This document shows, piece after piece, positions 59,875 to 64,000 of a stretch of DNA of 64,000 nucleotides. The position numbers and the translations under genes are program-made. Positions within the stretch are counted from its first letter, which is position 1. Each line of letters starts with the position of its first letter. The notes under the pieces were generated by a model. It was not told the origin of the DNA. It made no database searches and saw only the letters and a program-made list of their open reading frames with translations. The DNA comes from Benincasa hispida. Lineage: Eukaryota; Streptophyta; Magnoliopsida; Cucurbitales; Cucurbitaceae. The stretch is from the NCBI RefSeq assembly GCF_009727055.1, contig NC_052357.1:19107005-19171004 (forward strand), written 5' to 3'.

Positions 59875-62090
59875 ATTTGGTTATCCTACAAATTTTTTGT
59901 TATGCCCGCTTTCCTTGTCTATGACCTTATCAGACCAATAAATTTCAATATCATTTTGAGAAATGTGTTTTCTTGGGCCAAGCCCATGACACAAGGGTTA
60001 CAAATATCTCAGTAAGTCTGGCCAGTTATACATCTCACGTCATGTGAAGTTCAATGAACAAGATTTTCCTTTTGCCTCTGAATTTCAGTCTGAAACGCCA
60101 TCTGAGACTAATTTGATGGCCCATCCCAATTTTTAAACCATTATAAATAATGTTCCCCATCCTACTCAGGTTCGACCCTCTACAGGCCCACTACAATCCT
60201 CATTCTCACCAACTTCCTAGCCCGTTATTCTCAACCCATCTCCTCATGAGCCCATTGGCCCACCTGATACTCCAATACCCTTACCGACCTATTCCTTTGA
60301 TAGTCCTCCAGCCCACACTTCCAATGGCCCAAACTCTGCTCTACATCCCATATCTTCAAACCAATTGTCTGACTCTCGAATTCCAGCCTCCCCATCCTCA
60401 TCACTTAACCCTGGTTCTACTCTTTCTGAAACTGATACTTAATCTCTTTAATTCTGATTCTGTGAATCCTTCTCCTCTTCCTACTCATCTGATGATCAAA
60501 AGGGGAAAAGCTGGGATTTTCAAACCAAAGGTGTGGCTCCCTAAAGGCCTTATAGATTGGACTTGCACTGAGCCAACTAGAGTACGTGATGCTCTTGTAA
60601 TCCCACAGTGGAAGAGTTTTATGGACAGTGAATACTCTGCACTTATCAACAACAATACTTGACAACTAGTCCCTCCCTCACCAATGTTCAAGGTGGTTGA
60701 TAACAAATGGGTTTTTCTCTTGAAACAAAATTCCAATGGGTCAATACAAAGGTACAAGGCCCTTCTTGTTGCCAAAGGCTTTCATCAACACCCAGGTATT
60801 GACTTTTTCGAAACATTTAATCCTATTGTAAAAGCCTCAATCATATGTGTTGTTCTTAGCATCACAGTATCAAAAGGGTAGGAGCTTAGCAGTTTGACTT
60901 CAACTATGCCTTACTTAGGGCACGTTGTCTGAAGATGTGTATATGTCGCAGCCTCCAGGACATGTAGATTCACGATACATTCACCATGTGTGTAAGATAA
61001 GGCCATCTATGGCCTAAAACAAGCTCCAAAGGCCTAAAATAATGCCTTACAGTCCTAATCCAATAGGGTTTCGTCCACTCACGATCTAATAATTCTCTCT
61101 TCATCTATAGAACAAATAGGTCTGTTATTTTCCTTCTAATTTACGTCGATGGTATTATATTAACTGGGAATGACCAATGCTTAATTGCTCAACTTATTCA
61201 AGTTTTGGATAATACATTTTCCTTAAAAGATATGGGGTGTCTTCATTATTTTTTGGTATTCAAGTTACCTACCTCGAATTTGGGTTCATACTCAATCAAA
61301 CTAAATATTTTGATGATTTACTTCACAAGTTGGAGCCTTTTTACCTCAAATCTACCCTCTCTCCATGTGTTCAAGGCAAACACCTTTCAAGCAGTGGGAA
61401 CCCCTCTTGCAGATGCCTTCATCTACAGAAGCACAGTTGGAGCACTTCAATATCTTACCACAACTCGACCAAATATACAATAAATCATCTAAGTCAATTT
61501 ATGTAAAAGCCAATAAATACCCATTGGCAGGCAGTTAAATGGTGTTGAGATACATCAGTGGTACCAAGTACTATGGTATACTTTTTCAACCTAGTACTGA
61601 TTTGAATATCTCTACTTTCTCTTATGTGAACTGAGCGTCCAACATTGATGATAGAAAATTTGTGGCTGCATATTGTGTTTTTCTTGGCAACAACATTGTT
61701 TCTTGGTCATCAAATAAGCAAAATGCGGTGGCACACTCCAGCACTGAGTCAGAGTACAGGGCTCTAGCTCAAGCATCTTCTGCAATTGTATGGCTGCAAC
61801 AACTTTTGGGTGAACTTAATATGAAACCCTCCATCAAATCAATTATGTGGTGTGATAATCTTAGCGCAAATGCCCTTGCCTCTAATCTTGTGTTTCACGC
61901 TAGGACAAAACATATTGAGATTTACGTTCATTTTGTTCGAGATCAGGTACTCAAAGCACCCTTGAAATACGATATGTTCCTACCACCAATCAGCTTGCCG
62001 ATTGCGTTACAAAACCTTTTACTCACTCACATTTCCTCAATCTACATGAGAAACTTAGAATAGTTGAACTACCCCCAAGTTTGAGGGGGA
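59875..62090 (+). pseudogene. copia B reverse transcriptase and RNase H, broken
   Basis: A proline/leucine-rich linker (59990-60660) is followed by RT: VVDNKWVFLLKQNSNGSIQR and LLVAKGFHQHPGIDFFETFN (60690-60820). The catalytic box at about 61140-61170 reads YVDGII instead of YVDDII. RNase H lies at 61662-62063 with SWSSNKQNAVAHSSTESEYR and MWCDNLSANALASNLVFHAR. Several stops (for example near 60880, 61485 and 61635) separate the parts. Confidence 0.85.
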
Positions 62091-62416
62091 TGTTAGAGAG
62101 GACATCTAGCTGGAAGAGGTTAACAAGTCCAATATGGCCAACTCACATACAAAGGTGTCAGGTAGTCAGGGAGATCACATATGAAGAACCCCCCAATTGT
62201 GCATCATGTCATAGGTTGTTATCCAGAATCTTATTCTCATCCTTACGTAGTGGCCATCTGTACAATTTGTTACTCCATTATTTATTCATTTATTATTATT
62301 TCCATTGTCCCTAAATTAGAGCAAATGTTGTTTAAAAAGGACAATTGTGCCTCTATGTAATGTAAGCAATTCTATGAAAGATTTCCCAAATTACTCTAAT
62401 TGTGTGAATTTTATCT
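62091..62416 (+). repeat. copia B 3' LTR
   Basis: 326 bases from TGTTAGAGAGGACATC to GAATTTTATCT, preceded by the polypurine tract and followed by ATTTT. Confidence 0.88.
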
Positions 62417-64000
62417 ATTTTGGGGTGGTCAAGATTTTTTTTTGGTCAAAACCACTTTTTTAAAAAAATGATGTGTTTAGCATGAATTAAAATTGATTTT
62501 AGAAAAATTTTAAATCGTTTCAAAGAGAAATTAGTTGATAGTTGATTTCTTTTGTTAATTAATTGATCGAAAATCAGTCTCAAATGGCTATCAATTTTTT
62601 TTTTTTTTAAATAACAAAATATGATAGACATTATTAAACTATTATATATTTTGAATTTTTTTTTCATATCCATTATAAATATCCATCTTACTCAAAATAT
62701 TAACTAAGCATATAAGGATGAAGTTAACAATAAAATAAATAGAAATATAAATTTATTATATAATAATTTAGTTAAATAATAATTTATCAAATAAATTTAG
62801 AACCAACGTAATAATTCAAAATTACTTTTAAATGTTTGAAAATTACTTTAAAAGCTTTGGAACTAAATATAATTTTGATTATTTAAAAATAAATTTTACA
62901 AGATTATATCTGAGTTTTTTTTTTCCCCGATCAATATTTCATATATCACTTGTAAACATATCCTGATTTATCAATTTAGAAGGTAAAATATTTCCAAGGC
63001 TGATAGATTGATTGGATTTGTTTTATCTTAGGATGATGGAAGCTGTCGAGTGCTTTGAGATTGAAAAGAAGCTCGCAAATTCTAATATATATATTTTGAA
63101 AAATCATATTTAATATTTAATGTATATGTGCATGAATAACTTTTAACAAAAGTTTTTTTTTCTAGGAAAAAGAATAGAGAGGCTTTTTCAATGGCCCTAA
63201 GCTATTGACTTATTATATTTCAACGAAAATTAATGTGTGATATGCTTTAATGTTAATAATATAAATAGTTGTTAAACTTGAGCCTTATAAATTGAGGAGA
63301 CAAGAACTACTCCTAAATACGGTGATAGTTATAATTATACCATCAAACTCTTAGTTGTAAAAATTGGATCTTCAGATTTATGTAAATGTTAAACTTGGAC
63401 TTATGCTTACGTAATTGTACAAATTATAGCAATTATATAGGTTTAATGATTTAATTTTTATCATTTAGGAGTCTAATTTCTAGTATTATTGTAAGCTTAA
63501 AGATTTAATGTTAATACTTGTAGAAGTTTGAGGACTAAATTTGTAGTTTAAGGATATTATTTACAAATTGCAACAACTGCTATGTATATTTCAAGGTAGT
63601 TTTTGCCATTGGCCAAAAAACTAAATATTATACTCTTGAGCTATGGCCACCTCATATTGTATCAGTATTTAAGGACTATGGCTTCGCTTGAGATTATTTT
63701 AGCTTTTAAAATAATGGTTAACAGTTGTGCTTTTAGAAAAATCAGTTATAAAAAAAGTAAACTAGTGTTTGATAAATTTCATATTAAATTTGAAAAAGTA
63801 GGTTAGAATATTTGTAATAAATACAAAAACATCTTATTTTAGATATAATAACCAAAATAGACTTATAATACAAAAAAAATGAAACTTGAAATATTAAATA
63901 ATTTTTTATTATGATAATTTTGTTTGTTGTATATTAATTTTTAAATATTAATGAAAATAACTTTATTTCAAAAAAGAATGAATGTAGTATAATTTTTTTA
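62417..64000. other. AT-rich intergenic DNA
   Basis: No gene or intact element was recognised. About 63310-63560 repeats the 'aaattggatc ... aatttttatcat ... gtctaatttc' wording seen near 52060-52340, an old dispersed repeat. The open frame 63603-63806 has no family resemblance. Confidence 0.45.

Larger units (their letters stand above)
57287..62416 (+). mobile_element. full-length but dead copia, copy B
   Basis: A 5130-base element with LTRs 57287-57610 and 62091-62416 and perfect ATTTT target duplications (57282-57286, 62417-62421). The primer site TGGTATCAGAGC is at 57611-57622, and the polypurine tract TTTGAGGGGGA ends right before the 3' LTR. Domains in copia order: gag, protease, integrase, RT, RNase H. 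Stops and shifts break every domain boundary, and two catalytic sites are changed (protease YANSGATNH, RT YVDG). Confidence 0.93.

Noticed and set aside
60150..60662. 170-codon plus-strand open frame as a separate gene
   Set aside because: It lies in the Pro/Leu-rich linker between integrase and RT of copia B, partly frame-shifted, and is not an independent gene.

Overview
This window reads as nuclear DNA of a eudicot plant. The genes are intron-rich with GT..AG junctions, the intergenic DNA is AT-rich, and plant LTR retrotransposons are nested in one another. I lean towards Cucurbitaceae because the copia gag/pol wording and the TGTTGGGTTTTATGTCC-type LTRs feel familiar from there, but nothing in the window proves the family.

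Four real host genes can be supported. At 5697-6053 (+) lies a single-exon RALF peptide precursor. It converges on a five-exon gene at 6294-10048 (-) for heat shock factor binding protein (HSBP), whose fourth intron has the signature of a U12-type AT-AC intron. At 11750-16170 (-) lies a 13-exon gene for the ER mannosyltransferase ALG3; one of its splice acceptors is not explained by any AG. At 52798-53370 (+) is a single-exon TSPO/MBR-type membrane protein. The genes look functionally independent (apoplastic signalling, heat-shock control, N-glycan assembly, stress-induced membrane protein).

The rest is mainly retrotransposon DNA. One related family of ~1.7-2.1 kb LTRs (family A) occurs at least seven times on both strands: 111-1770, 2363-4261, about 20400-22288, 41334-43447 and 43867-45885 on minus; 17881-19732 and 46668-48557 on plus. 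Several are solo LTRs. The copy at 41334-43447 is the 5' LTR of a decayed minus-strand copia element running down to about 22900. That element was invaded by an Athila/Tat-like gypsy element (23740-33595, tRNA-Asp-type primer site) and, inside its gag, by a solo LTR of a related gypsy family (36670-38349). A second, unrelated copia with ~325-bp LTRs lies at 57287-62416 (+), flanked by perfect ATTTT target duplications; its left part and left flank are duplicated upstream (53860-56753), with a TA microsatellite at the junction.

The most unexpected sequence is at 23289-23326: two 19-bp Tn5 mosaic ends head to head, flanked by an exact 102-bp duplication. This is almost certainly a sequencing-library adapter left in the assembly, not biology. 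I found no undescribed defence or biosynthetic system. The points most worth following are the adapter artefact, the AT-AC intron, the unexplained ALG3 acceptor, and a hairpin-forming minisatellite at 46318-46655.
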